NCBI GenBank assembly: GCA_030549335.1 | Contig: CM060195.1 | Span: 43,406,991 to 43,470,990 of the forward strand | Length of the DNA stretch: 64,000 bases | Source of the DNA: Pontederia crassipes | Taxonomy: Eukaryota; Streptophyta; Magnoliopsida; Commelinales; Pontederiaceae | Reading direction: 5' to 3' | Translations under genes and position numbers: made by a program | In this document: one piece after another, positions 1 to 12,496 of the stretch | Numbering within the stretch: the stretch's first letter is position 1 | How the letters are laid out: every line of letters starts with the position of its first letter | Notes under the pieces: model-generated | Told to the model about the DNA's origin: nothing | What the model saw: the letters and a program-made list of their open reading frames with translations, nothing else | Database searches by the model: none

Positions 1-2040
1 AAGTGTCATTAGGATTTCTTTTGGAGGCTAATGACATAAAGGGATAATTTTTATGGTCATCAAATCGCCAAGTTTTCCTCATCCCCGAATTGTCAGCGTC
101 GGATTAGTTAGGGGAGCCCTTTTGATCACAATAGCAATCAAGTCTTTCTGCCATAATAGAAAGTGGGATGCAAATGATTGAAGAAGAGAATGAGAAATGA
201 ATCTTGTTATAATTTAATTGGAGTTTCTGCTAATTGACATGTTAGAACCATTCCCCCATTGGTGGTGATTTTAATTCTTAAAACACCTCTTTTTAATATG
301 ACATTTATAATATTTTCGATCAACGTACACTATTGTACAATCTCAGAGATATTCACGAGTCTGGTTAAATACTTTTGGAGCATAAAATCTGATTCATTGG
401 GTGGTCAAATTAATTACTTGTTTACTCTCTTTTTTTTTAAAAAAATTTAGACTTTTAATATAAATATATATTTAATATTATATTTTAAATCATGAAAATA
501 ATATTCCAATGATTTATTTTTTTGTATTTCAAGAATTTTATTTTTATATATTTTTAATCACATAAAATTTCTAAATTAAATAAAAAATATTTGATTAATT
601 CAAATAAAAAATAAAAAGGGTCGGGTGGCACAAGTGAGGTTGAAATTTTTTAATCCGTAAGAATTGTGCTCCATACGATTTTACTAAAATGAGTCACGAC
701 TGGCCAATGCATATAGTATATATGCCTTTGGTCATTTATATATGTGGAACTAACTCTTAACCCTTAACTCAGAAACTCCATCACCTCTATTCTTTGTTTA
801 AAACAAGTATTTTTTTTAGGAAAAGAAAAAGAAAACAATATTGAGCAGTGATGTATCTGAATGATCAGTCATATTACTTGCATGGGGGCTCGTAATAGAA
901 GGTGGTGAACAAAATAAACCTGGAAGCAAAAAGAAAGAGGACGAAACACAAGTTGCCGACAGAATTATGTATCATTGCAGTTTCAGATTACTGCTACAGA
1001 TTGAGATTGATACATAGAGAACGAGCATTGCACTGCATTGCTTCCAAATCAGCAAAAGTCCATGTTAAAGATGGATCCAAACGTTCCATTTTGTCCACTC
1101 ACAGAGAACATGGATGCATGTAACGGTGTAAAGTTTAAGATGTAAGAGAAACAGAAGGGATACACTATATACTTGCTACTGCACACTCCTATGAATCCCT
1201 TCATCTTTTTGTCAATCTTACTTGTCCGAATATGCAAAATGAAAACAAAAAGAAAAAAACATGCATGGAAAGTATACGTTTTGAGTATCGAACCTTTAAG
1301 AAAAAAATGTAATACACTTTTAACCTATATATGTAAGTATTTACCCAAAAAAAACTAATACATGTAAGTTGATCCCAAGGTTGATTGTACATTAAGCACG
1401 TAAAATCAGTAGACTTTGCACGTTAAATACACTTTACTTTAAAGACATTTTTCTAAAAAAAATGTTGTATATTCAATCATATAGTCTATTACAAATCAAC
1501 TATCAATATCTCCCTTTTCATAGTTCTCCAAAAGTTAAGATAAGAGGGCGGGCCCAAAATTAAAAATTGAAAGAGGATAAGTTCACTCACTGTTATTTAT
1601 GTTAAATGCTATCACACAAATATTAGGTTAATTTATAACCCTAAAATTAATATGTAAAATATTATTTAATATAAAAAATTTCCCGTCCTTGTTAGGGTTT
1701 TTAGTTAATTTCACATTCAAACACGAAGACGTGTTTAAACATAAAAATTCAAAATTTATTTTGAGTTATTTTCTATTATGCAATCAACATAAAAATAGTA
1801 ATTAAGTTATTTTCCTCAAAAATATATTTCAGGCAAATTTATTTAAGCAACATATTTCATTAAAAAAGGGTCAAAGATTCAAAAATATCTGGGATCTAAA
1901 AAGTATAATATTCTTCTCCTGCAATTCTCTTTAAAATGATTGGAACATGAGAAAAAAAAAGAGAGTATAAAACAATAAAAATTGCATTTAGATTTGAAAA
2001 TGTCGCCCTCAAATAATTCCGAAATAATTGACTTCACGGA
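1..2040. other. AT-rich intergenic sequence, no gene seen
   Basis: Very AT-rich sequence with homopolymer A and T tracts. Open frames here are short and resemble no family I know. No RNA gene or clear transposon terminus was recognised. Confidence 0.5.
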
Positions 2041-2830
2041 TTACTAATCCAAAATGATCATTTGGAGCAACAAAATAATTGGTCTCGTGAGCTCGGCACA
2101 GCACACAGCAGACCACCACAACACAGCTCCATTTGCCCACCAGCACATCACATGCCTAAAGGGAACTCCCAGCATGCATCCAGCACTACGCCAAAAGGAT
2201 CACTTGGTATAGTTCATGATCCAAGTAACAAGGGGAATAATAAAATCCATGGACCAGTGGAGCAGCAAAAGACGCTCACTTTGACCCCATACAAGGAAAT
2301 AAAAAAGAAGAAGAAGAAGAAGATTGGCTCATCAGCTCAGCAGGAATGTGGAATTGGCTTTAACAAGTGTGCTACCCCCCTCCCTAGTTTTGCCTCCACC
2401 GCTGTCTGATGACACTTTGAAATGGCACTTTAACTTGGAGGGAACTAGTGATCATGTCAAGTCACAGGAACGAATCTAAGTCCATATGAGTATTAAATGT
2501 GTATTTTCGAGATGGTTGGCAGTCACTGGTTCACATGACTTTGGGTCCTTCCTCTTCTTTCGTATGGCAGCAGTTCTTGAAGAGATCACAAAGACTTTTT
2601 TTTTTCACTCCCTTACGTCTGCATCGACACTGCAGCGTCTTCTGACTTGCTTTGTCTCTAAGGAAAGGGGAGATTGAGCAGAGAAAGCAAAGTCACAAGT
2701 GCGGATTTCTCCTATGTTTCCTCCATCTGACTGTGCGCTTTCTTCCGTGTGTCTTAAGTAGAATGCCTGACAAGAGAAAGAAATAGCTAATTAGCAAGCT
2801 AAAAGTCACAACTCCATAGGAATGAATGGA
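2041..2830. other. Less AT-rich intergenic block, no recognised gene
   Basis: This block is visibly less AT-rich than its flanks and contains an (AAG)n tract at about 2303-2322. The frame open across roughly 2062-2409 begins at TTG rather than ATG, has no recognisable domain and ends in a lysine run made by the AAG repeat. It could be part of an untranslated exon or an old element, but nothing in the sequence decides this. Confidence 0.35.
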
Positions 2831-5800
2831 GGACCACCACAAGGAAAATGCTGCAAAGCTTTGATACTTGACTTCAAAACTTCTTCCCTAATTTACTTGC
2901 CAATATTTGTGTTTAACCCACTTGCATATATTAAGTATTAACTAGGGAAGGAAATTGAAAGGAGTCAAAAAATAGGGTAATAAACATATGTGATTAACTC
3001 TGAAGCAGAGTACATTGCAAGCAAAAACGGGGTATTCAATGGCTGTACAGCTACAAAAGATGTGCTAACTACAACACAAAATACGCTGTAATTAATGACT
3101 ACAACCTTCTTAAACTGCAAGATAAGAACAAGTCCAACTCAGTCTTCCCCTCATCCCCTTGAATAGACTTCTAATCCCTACACTAAACTCTTGTGTTAGA
3201 GCAAGCCGTGAATAGACTCCAATGCGTAAACAGCGCTCCTCTGTTTGAGAGAAGCAATTAATGGAATCCAAACCTTAAATTGCACTCCTGTATTTGACAA
3301 CAAGCCAACGTAAGAGCTGAAACTTCTTTTAAATATTGAAGCGCATGATTAGATATAGGAGGGTTGGTTCGATGATGGTCATCTCATAACTTTATCTTGA
3401 ATAGAACAAAAAAAAAATCATGGTTACATCATATTTGTATTACTTTTTCCACATTTTTATCTCATATTTGTATTGGACACTTCCCTTCTTTTTTTTTATT
3501 TTTTCTTTTATCATCTTTATGAATTCTCTCTTCATCTTTTGATGTCTTCAATGGAATAATATGTTAATTTCTTTGTGTCTTTCTTTCTTTACAATCTTTT
3601 GCTTCTCCTATGTTTTTTACCTTCGCCCCACATTATTTTTTTTAGAATATAAAATTATATTGCAAAAGATATTTTTTTGGGTAAAATTTGGAATGTTTAG
3701 GATTTTCTATTATGTAATTATAGGTATAGGAATGATGAACATATTTTTTAAGAAAACTTTGATGAAAATTTTAATTTCCATCTAAGTAGTAAGCTTAGAA
3801 TTGAAAGTAATATAATATTTATAATGTATTTTTAGTACAAATTTTCAACGGATTATTCCTTCACCATTATTTGTTAAAAGACTTTTTAAAAACATTATTA
3901 AATAATTTAATATTTTGTACATTCAAATTCCTATGGTCCAACATATTATCTTATAATATAATTTTTTTTGTTGATTATCCATTCGTAATTTTTTATGGAT
4001 CAAATTTTTATTTGAAATTGTGAAGAAATATTGGGAATGTATACAATGTATTATTAAATATATTTTAATATTTTGAACGTTCGGATTCCTAAAGTCCAAC
4101 AAATTTTACGTCATAATACAAATTTCTTATTGATATATACACTACCTCTCCCTTCTCTCTCTCCTCCCTCCTCTCTTCTTCCAGAGTAAATTTTAGAGTC
4201 ATCCAACTTCAGAGTGTTAAAAAAATAGTAATTTAATTTCAATTTGTAATTATATGATCATTCAAATTCCAAAATATTTTAGTCAGATGATTGAATGTAT
4301 ATCGATTAAAACACTTTTTCTTTCTCATTCATGTCATATTTGAAAGAAAAAAAAGAAAAACTTTCATATCATATTTAAAAATAAAAAATAAAATTTCTCT
4401 ACACTAAAGAAATGAAAATGGGGTGGTAGCCCCCTTCCCAAAAGTCGAGTATGATGAAATGTGTGACCAAAGTCCTTCAATCATGAATATGAAAATAATA
4501 TGTTAGAAAAAAAAATGTTAAAATGGGCATGCATCACCTAGATACATACGAAATATGAAACCATAGGAAGTACACTTGTGCCATGATTATGAATGCAAGA
4601 ACTAAAAAATTTGCACACTTTATATGAAAGGATAATGAAATATATGAGGATGTAGTTAAAACCTAATTCAAATAAGTTGTATAATTATGTATGACATGAT
4701 TGAACAAAAGGCTCTTATGACCTAAAAGTTGACATCACGTATATCTAAATTCTTTTAAGTTAAATGTGTGAAAGAATATTGAAGAGGGTTCATAATGTGT
4801 TATAACATAAATGCATTTATGATTATATATGAAATGCTAAGAATTTTATGTCATGTTAGTTCCTATGCTATGAAAAGGATGAATTCTTATGTTCATATTA
4901 GATGAAAGCTAAATAAATTATGTGCTCTAACTCTAACTAATAAACTATGGGTTAAATTAGTACTAAAAAAATATCATTTTAAGTTTTTACGACCTAGGTG
5001 AAGCTCATATGATGAATTTCTTCTACATCATATCTTAGATGATTGCTAAACAATGTGCTAACGTTAAGAATAGAATGACCATGCTCATGATGGATGATTT
5101 TTGCACATTGATAGAGTATAAGGATAAACTGAGTCATGATTTCATGTCTTTATTATAGAACTTTTCGGTTGTTGTTATAAACCTTGTTAGTTTTCTTCAT
5201 GCGATAGTATTCTAATGGTGCTTATAGGTGCACCACAAGAGAAAATTTGTTTTGTGACGTTTCAGAAAGGGTTTCCTCACATGTCAAATATCAGTTTGAT
5301 CATGTGATTCGTGTAATTTTTGGTGAATTATCTACAAATTTCATTCTATTTAGTATCAACGTGATTGACTTATTATATTAAACATGTTGAAGGCAAAACT
5401 ATATGCAAAAGCTGAAGATGTCACCTTCATTTAGCACTTGATCACGAAAAAAAAATTGCACAAAAAGAAAGGAACAAAAGAAGAATGTATGGAGATAATT
5501 AGGCATGTCTCATGTAGGTTCAAAGAATAAGATGATGTAATAGCCTATCTCGGAATGTGGTCATTGAGATTCTCGGTCAAAGACTCAAGACATCATTTCG
5601 TGATAGATTCTGGTGCTCCACATGCCCATCTATCAGTGTTCGGCAAATAAATCTACAATAATGCTACTATTGATGATTGTTGCTTCTGGTCTCATATCAT
5701 AATTATTCGACGAAATGCCTCCCGGCACATCTGACGAAGGTGCCTTGAAGCAAACTCCTAGTATGTACAATAACATTAGAGAGGAGGAATACTTGGGTTG

Positions 5801-8323
5801 TATTGGACCATGACACATAACGACGATAAGATATTGGCCTTAAATATATTAGCTAAGTTTTTTATATCTTTTTTCTTCACATTACTAATGGAATAACAAG
5901 ATGAATTTCCTTTTTGCTGAAATAAATAGTCATTGAATAATAAATTTCCTTTTCATGATTTACTCAAAATGTTTTCAATGCATATTTTTTATATATTTTC
6001 TTTATTTACATGTTGTTTACTTTCAATATTGACATCAAGTTATAAAAAATTTTAAAAGTTGAAGAATGATAAAATAAAGTACAGTTGTGTTTTTTCAATC
6101 CTATTATTATAATTGGAATTCATGAACTTAGGATCAACTAACTCATGTGCAAGTGGGGTCTAAATAAAGATTTTTCTCATTTCCAATTCAACTTATTATT
6201 GTGTATTTGGATATAGAATTGTTATTTTACTTTTCCAAATTTTATCGAGTATTATCTTATGAGTATTGAAAGTCAACATCAATTCCATTTTGATTGTAAT
6301 TTAGGTGGTGTAATTTCTAATGCCCCAGAATTTGCCCCAATTATAAGAGTGATCCTAAACGACGCTACATTGACATCTAATTATCCATCTCGACATTCTT
6401 AAACCCTAATAATAAATATAATGTCATTGAAAACCAAATACAAATGTTAATTACACATCAAATCATAGTGAAAATACTTTGATAAAATACTAATCCACAA
6501 TGACAATATCTAGTGGATGGGTCACATAGGATCTAATAACATAAGACCCAACAAAGAATTCATAAATATAGCAATATAGTGGAGTTCGATCATAGCGTAT
6601 GCAATCACGATCACGAGCCCATCACCACCAAGCTTAGGCTTTCGCATTTGTTCAGATCCATGTGGTATAAAGAATTTTTCCCATATGGCAAAGCTCATGC
6701 GTATGTTATGACTTTAAACATAATTTCTACTTTATATATGTCATTGTCATAAGCATAATTGATGTATCAGTGCCCCCTATATGATATGGGTTACAATGGA
6801 GAACTATGGTGCTACGTTCAGCTAGTTGTGAGCATGATTGTTAAGATCTAAATCTAGATTTTAATATATTATGATTTTTCGATCTTACTATCTTTGATTG
6901 ATCTCGAACTTATTTTGGTAAGATATTTAATATGATTTTAATTGTGGTCATATAACCTTATGATCTTATCTAATCCTAACATTCTCATATGATTAGTAGA
7001 ATCATTCAAATATCAATTAAAAATATATTTATAATAATAATACTTAATTTTGATGAAGTTTAACATTTTTTATTTTTAATATATTTTGATGTAATTTGAC
7101 TTAAGAACCAATAAAAAATAACTTTGTGAGATGTAATTAAAATTTCAATGCGGTAAATTTATCAAAATAATATTTATTATTTTAAAATATATTTATTTTA
7201 TTAATATATCTGATTTTATAATTTTTTATCTTATCATTCTTCTTCGATGTTAAGTATGATTATTAGGGGAAATCAGGGAGAAGAAAACACCAGGGCACTT
7301 ATACTTTGGGTTCTATTGGATGTGGCATTGGGTTGTAGTGGGCTGTACTGACTACATGTCTCTCTCTTTTGTATTTTGAACTTGAGTGTTACATGACTAG
7401 TCCAAAATAACAAATTTATGCCACGCCCATAACTACTTCTAAAATGTTTCATTTGGTCTTTTAACCGTATAATAATAATAATAATAATAATAATACAGTA
7501 TTATCTTATTTTGTGAAATTTAAGCTATTACAAACTTTAGTTTTTTTTCCTAACCTTGGAAGGTACTTGTAAGTAGCTAGAGAACTGAAGCTATTGACCA
7601 CATCTTTTATTAATGGGTGTCTCTTTGATGAGCAAAGACTTTGTTCCTCTCCATTAAATAATGAAAGCCAAGACGAAGACACATCGACCACAATCCATTT
7701 GGTGCATGAGATGTATGCAATTAATATGAGTCACCTATCATGCGATAGTAACTTGACATTTTTTTTCAACTTCCCTGTTACTTTTATTACCATCTTTTTT
7801 AGTTTACTTTTCTTTCATTTATTTATCAAACTACATATTTATCTGTTATTGTCATTCCTGCTAAACTATAAACTTATTCCTTAAACGCTCATATTAAACA
7901 TTCTTTCCTGAATTTCTCAGTGTTTCCAATTTTACTATATTTTTAAATTTAGATCTAACAGATTTTGATTAGATTGAACCATTTTTCAATAAAATAATAC
8001 TATTTTTGTTACTTCTTAAAATATACTAAACAAAAGTATGAAAAGCAAAAAATAATAGAATTAAATCATATTAATCATCATTTTTAAATTAATAAAATAT
8101 TTTTTATGTTTTCAATATCAGTATTTTGAATAATTTCAATTATATAATATTTTTATTTTGTTAATATTTTCTCTTTTTTAATTTTTATTACAATATTTCC
8201 ATTTTATATCTCAAATTAATATTTTTACTTTTCTATAATCATCATCTAAAATCTATTTTATTAATTATTTATCTTCTTCCTATTTTCACACATCCTCAGC
8301 GAAATAAAATTTCAAAGGAGATA
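2831..8323. other. Long AT-rich intergenic stretch
   Basis: No protein gene was recognised. It holds a diverged tandem duplication (3896-3974 and 4051-4133), a polypyrimidine tract (about 4141-4181) and an (ATA)n microsatellite (about 7469-7495). Around 5595-5650 one frame reads VIDSGA, which resembles a retroelement aspartic protease, but the flanking translation is broken and no terminal repeats were found. Confidence 0.45.
7469..7495. repeat. (ATA)n microsatellite
   Basis: About nine uninterrupted ATA units in intergenic sequence. Confidence 0.9.
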
Positions 8324-8332
8324 AATAGTTAA

Positions 8333-8827
8333 GGGTTATTTCCATAAACCTCATCTGAACTATCGCGATTTTTCGCATCTAATATTAAATTATGAACTTT
8401 TTTGTATATCTAAACTATCGTGATTTTCATTTTAATCCTTCCATCCACTTATGTTACATTTTCTATTACATTTACTTTTTTTATTTATGAAAAAATTAAA
8501 TTACCCTTCGTCACATAATACATCAAATATTAAATATAAAAAAGAAAAAAAAGAAAATGTTCGACTACTGGTGTAGAAGCAAAGGTATAATATTAGACTC
8601 TCGGTAGTCAAACATTCTTTTCTTTTTTATTTTACATTTATTATTTAATGGATTATATGATGAGGAGTAATTTAGTTTTTCATAAATGAAAAAAAGTAAA
8701 TGTAACAAAAATGAACATAAAAATTAAAGTGAAAAAGTCGTGATAGTTTAGAAATTAAAAAATAAGTTCATAGTTTAAAATTAGATACGAAAAATCATAA
8801 TAGTTTATAATAGGTTTATGATAACTC
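8333..8827. mobile_element. Foldback MITE with 9-bp TSD (Mutator-like)
   Basis: The two ends are long inverted repeats. The left end (8333 onward) and the reverse complement of the right end (to 8827) share the order of blocks cataaacc, gatttttcg, tatctaa, tatgaactt and ctaaactat over about 100 bp or more, with similarity continuing inward. The element is flanked by the perfect 9-bp direct repeat aatagttaa at 8324-8332 and 8828-8836. Long inverted repeats plus a 9-bp duplication are the signature of Mutator-type elements. It is 495 bp and has no coding capacity, so it is a non-autonomous (MITE) copy. Such hairpins often give rise to small RNAs, but that is inference here. Confidence 0.85.
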
Positions 8828-8836
8828 AATAGTTAA

Positions 8837-10481
8837 TTTGAAAGTTTAGATACTACTTGAAAAAGAAGTAAGTGAGTTGATTTAGGAAGACACCTTAGAG
8901 AGATAAGCGAAAAAATTCTTAAGCGTATCATATTTTTTTAAAGATAAGAATCGAGGTTAGAAAATTAATTGGATAAATACTGAAAATTTGAACAGATGGG
9001 TGAGTATTTTCTTTAACGTACGAAATAAGGATTAAAAGCTTTCTTCAAAAGTGAAATATTCATACACCATGTAAAGTGCACGCTTGTTTATCAATGTGTA
9101 TCGTTCTATTTGTTAGAAATGGATACTCAATGGTGGAAGTGCTTCGGATAGGACTAATATTTTGATTTAAAAAAATTGCTTCGGGTCGGATTAATGTTTG
9201 ATTTTTTTTAAAAAATCATTCGTTGTTTTTTGAATCGAAGTTTTTAAATTATAAAAGCATACTAAAATCATATAGAAAAAATAAAAATCGTTGTCTAACG
9301 AGTCAATTTTTTTGAATGATTTTTATAAGACCTATGTTAACAAAATAATATTTTTAGAAATATATGATAAATTAAAATTAATATAAATACCCTTAATTTC
9401 ATAACTAAATATAGTATATGGTACTAAAACTCTCAAATTACAGCTTGACAGCAACATATTAAATTATATTAGAGATTATTGTACCGATACTAAAAAATAA
9501 CTACTTACGAATTAATTATATAAATAAAAGTTAATAAATAAAAAAAGGTGCTTCACTAGTCCCTGTAATTTTTTGTGAGTGGGCCTTAATTTGAGCGAGT
9601 CGATCTCTCTATTAAATAATCATCTTAAATCGTATTTAATTCTCTAATTTTTAATTTTTTTATTTGAGTTTTTTGGATTGAATAAATTTTTCTAGTTCCT
9701 GAGGTTTTTCTTTGGCCGCTACTCTTAAGTCCAATTCATGTGTATAAAAGAAGGATATCACTATTGTGACTAAAAAGAAATGCCATCATCACTTTTTATA
9801 TGAATAGTAAATATTTTTATCAACAATAGTATTTTTAAAATTTAAAGAAAAGGAGAAAATAAAAATCTGTGTGGGCAACGTCGTTTGCATCAAGCTATCG
9901 GAATCACAGGACCATCAGTTTTGTTTTACCCATGCAACTTGATATATATCACTTTAAGATAGAGATATGGACCTGGGTAACATATTCCAAAAGGGTCTCA
10001 TATGATACAAAGAAGAAGGGGACCAGAAAAGATTATCCTGTCACGCCATGCATTTTACTAAATACTAAGCAGCATCAGGTAAATTTTTTTTTTAACTTCA
10101 TCTTAGGGTAACTTAGACTGCCAGGCCAGGCCATCCCTTGACGAGAAATTCAAATTGTACTGACGAAAAAAGTTAGAGGATTCTTTAATTAATTAATTAA
10201 CTTCTCTTGTATTAGGATCTTGGACTTGTAATGGGAAAAAGATCATTTGCCTGATTATGCATTAATCACTTTTTTAGGTGTGCAACTCAGAATTTACGAG
10301 CAAAGGAAAGGTATCATTTTTCTGATTGCCAGTTGCCACTGTAAAATTTGGAAGTGTCAAATAAAAATTCGTTATTATTCGTCTAATGTGCATCACTGCC
10401 ATATACATCTAAATACAATCAGTGAAGTTTCTAACGAGAAATTTTTATATACAGAAGCTTCCGAACTTGAACTCTTAGCAT

Positions 10482-10531
<50 letters not shown>

Positions 10532-12496
10532 GAAATAGCTAACTCGGGCACCTAATATTGTTGTGCACGTCATTGAGGGGAGAAAAAAAATGATTATGGA
10601 TGGACAAAATTCATGTGCATTCATAGGTCAGTGCAGAAATGGGGTGCAAACAAATCTGTGGTCAACTGCTGAAAGGGACTCCCTTTCGATGCATGAAGAC
10701 AGAGAGGACATGGAGATTGGCAACTTGCTGCGCCTTCGTGGTCCAACGAGTGCGGCTCTGTTTCATGTCCTTGTCCGGTCTCTAAAGCAGCATCTAATGA
10801 TACAGGAAACAAAAGCCGGCGTCATCCCCGAACGAGTGCTGGCCGCAGTTCACATGAACACAATGCTGCAACATACAAATCAAGTGGATGCACGTCACCT
10901 TCTTCAAGAGGTGAAAAATATGAGCCACTCAAAGGAGCAAACTAGTGGGTCTTCGCCATCACCCCCGTCGCCGTCGATGGGCCGACAATGTACCTGCGGC
11001 CAACGGAGATGCAATCGTCCACACAACTCTTTGACTATCGTTCTACCTTTGATCTCGATCCTTCGCTTCCATTTTCAACTCGAAGGATCCATATGCTTAT
11101 AACAAGGTTTCATCTCATATTCTCATGGCTTTGCTTTTTACAAGAGAGCAAGATTCCATGAGTATAACGTTTTTGGAAACATAGGATAAGGTAAGGTGCA
11201 CGCATTGGCCTACGATTATATGGATGCTGATAAAAACTCTGGCCGCCCACACAAAAGCAACACAATTACACTTGCACTGCCGATGATGGGTCATGGGAGA
11301 AACTTTCCATTATATGCAGTCGCCATTTTCTCTCGCAACATTCCCTACGAGTTAATTAGAAAAAAACCTTGCCAACATTGGGGTGGATGGGAGTCATGTC
11401 CCCTTCCCTTGGCCTTGTTTCTTGTACCCCACACATATCAGAATATGCTGAAGAAGATCCGAAAGAGGCGAGCCCATTTGTGTAACAAGATTGGAATGAA
11501 ACCTGAAGTGTAAAGGGAGGCCACATAGTTTGAGGTCTCACGACCACGTAAAATTTGTGTAGGTTTCCTCAATAATTGACACAAGAAAAGAGTTCATTGG
11601 CTAATTTTGGCAACCTATGACATAAGTCAGTGGGTGGGGAGGATAAGAAAGAAACAAGCACAAAAGACTTTGGATGCATTCAACACTCCCCGCTAAAAGT
11701 ACCTAGTCATCACTCATCAGCACAGTGAAAAAGGCTGCATTCCCCTTAGCTCCCCACCCCCAGCACCCAACATCTCAATTATACAATCACATACGAGGAT
11801 AAGAGGGTGAACTCATATTTCAAACTTCAAATCATTAGGAACACCGGAAAAAGTACAAACCATTAGAAAGATTGAAAATCTTACTGTCACTTTTCTTATA
11901 ACCATTTTATCCTTATATCAATCCATAAAGAAGAAAACATCAGAGAAGCTACGTCCCAACAAGCTGTTTGCATCTGATAGCATGTTATCCTTATGCAACA
12001 TAACATTATAGCCAAAGGGTGTCTTGATATAAAGAGAGCATTCAGCGATTGTTTCAAATATTTACAGTAGCTCCGAAATTCAAGCGCCTGATAGAAGCGA
12101 ATTAAATACACTGAATTTCCTAACCTTCGTTTTCTCTGGGCCTCATGCTGCAAGGTTGCCTCCATCTCCAAGTCATTGAACATTTAGTTCCACCACAGGG
12201 CACTTGAGACCTATCATGCACCAGCGAGGAGTGAAGATGTACCCCAGACCAAAAATTTAGGAAATTGGCATTCAAACCATCACACATGCTTCAATGGTAC
12301 ATGAGAGGGATGTGGGTCTGAACCTACTGATTACATGCTACAGGCATCCACGAATTCATAGAAGACCAGGAGAGACACAAAAGAAAGGGCACAAGAAGAA
12401 ACTAGACAGGACTAAGCAAAGTACATGAGAAGGTTTCGATGATAGGAGCCTGGATCGTCATCAGCAGCAGCTATCTTTCATGTGACAAACCAGGGA
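8837..12496. other. Intergenic sequence downstream of the ABA receptor gene
   Basis: No gene is assigned. It contains a long (TA)n tract (10484-10527) and a less AT-rich block (about 9870-11760). An ATG-initiated frame of 170 codons at 10590-11102 resembles no family I recognise and is rich in low-complexity Ser/Pro near its C-terminus. Part of 12200-12496 may be the 3' untranslated region of the receptor gene. Confidence 0.4.
10484..10527. repeat. (TA)n microsatellite
   Basis: More than 20 uninterrupted TA units. Confidence 0.9.

Noticed and set aside
5595..5818. Possible retroelement protease (frame reading VIDSGA)
   Set aside because: Only a few residues match, the flanking frames are broken and no other retroelement domain or terminal repeat is nearby.
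10590..11102. 170-codon ATG-initiated open frame
   Set aside because: No recognisable domain, low-complexity C-terminus and no coding neighbours. A chance frame in a less AT-rich block is as likely as a gene.
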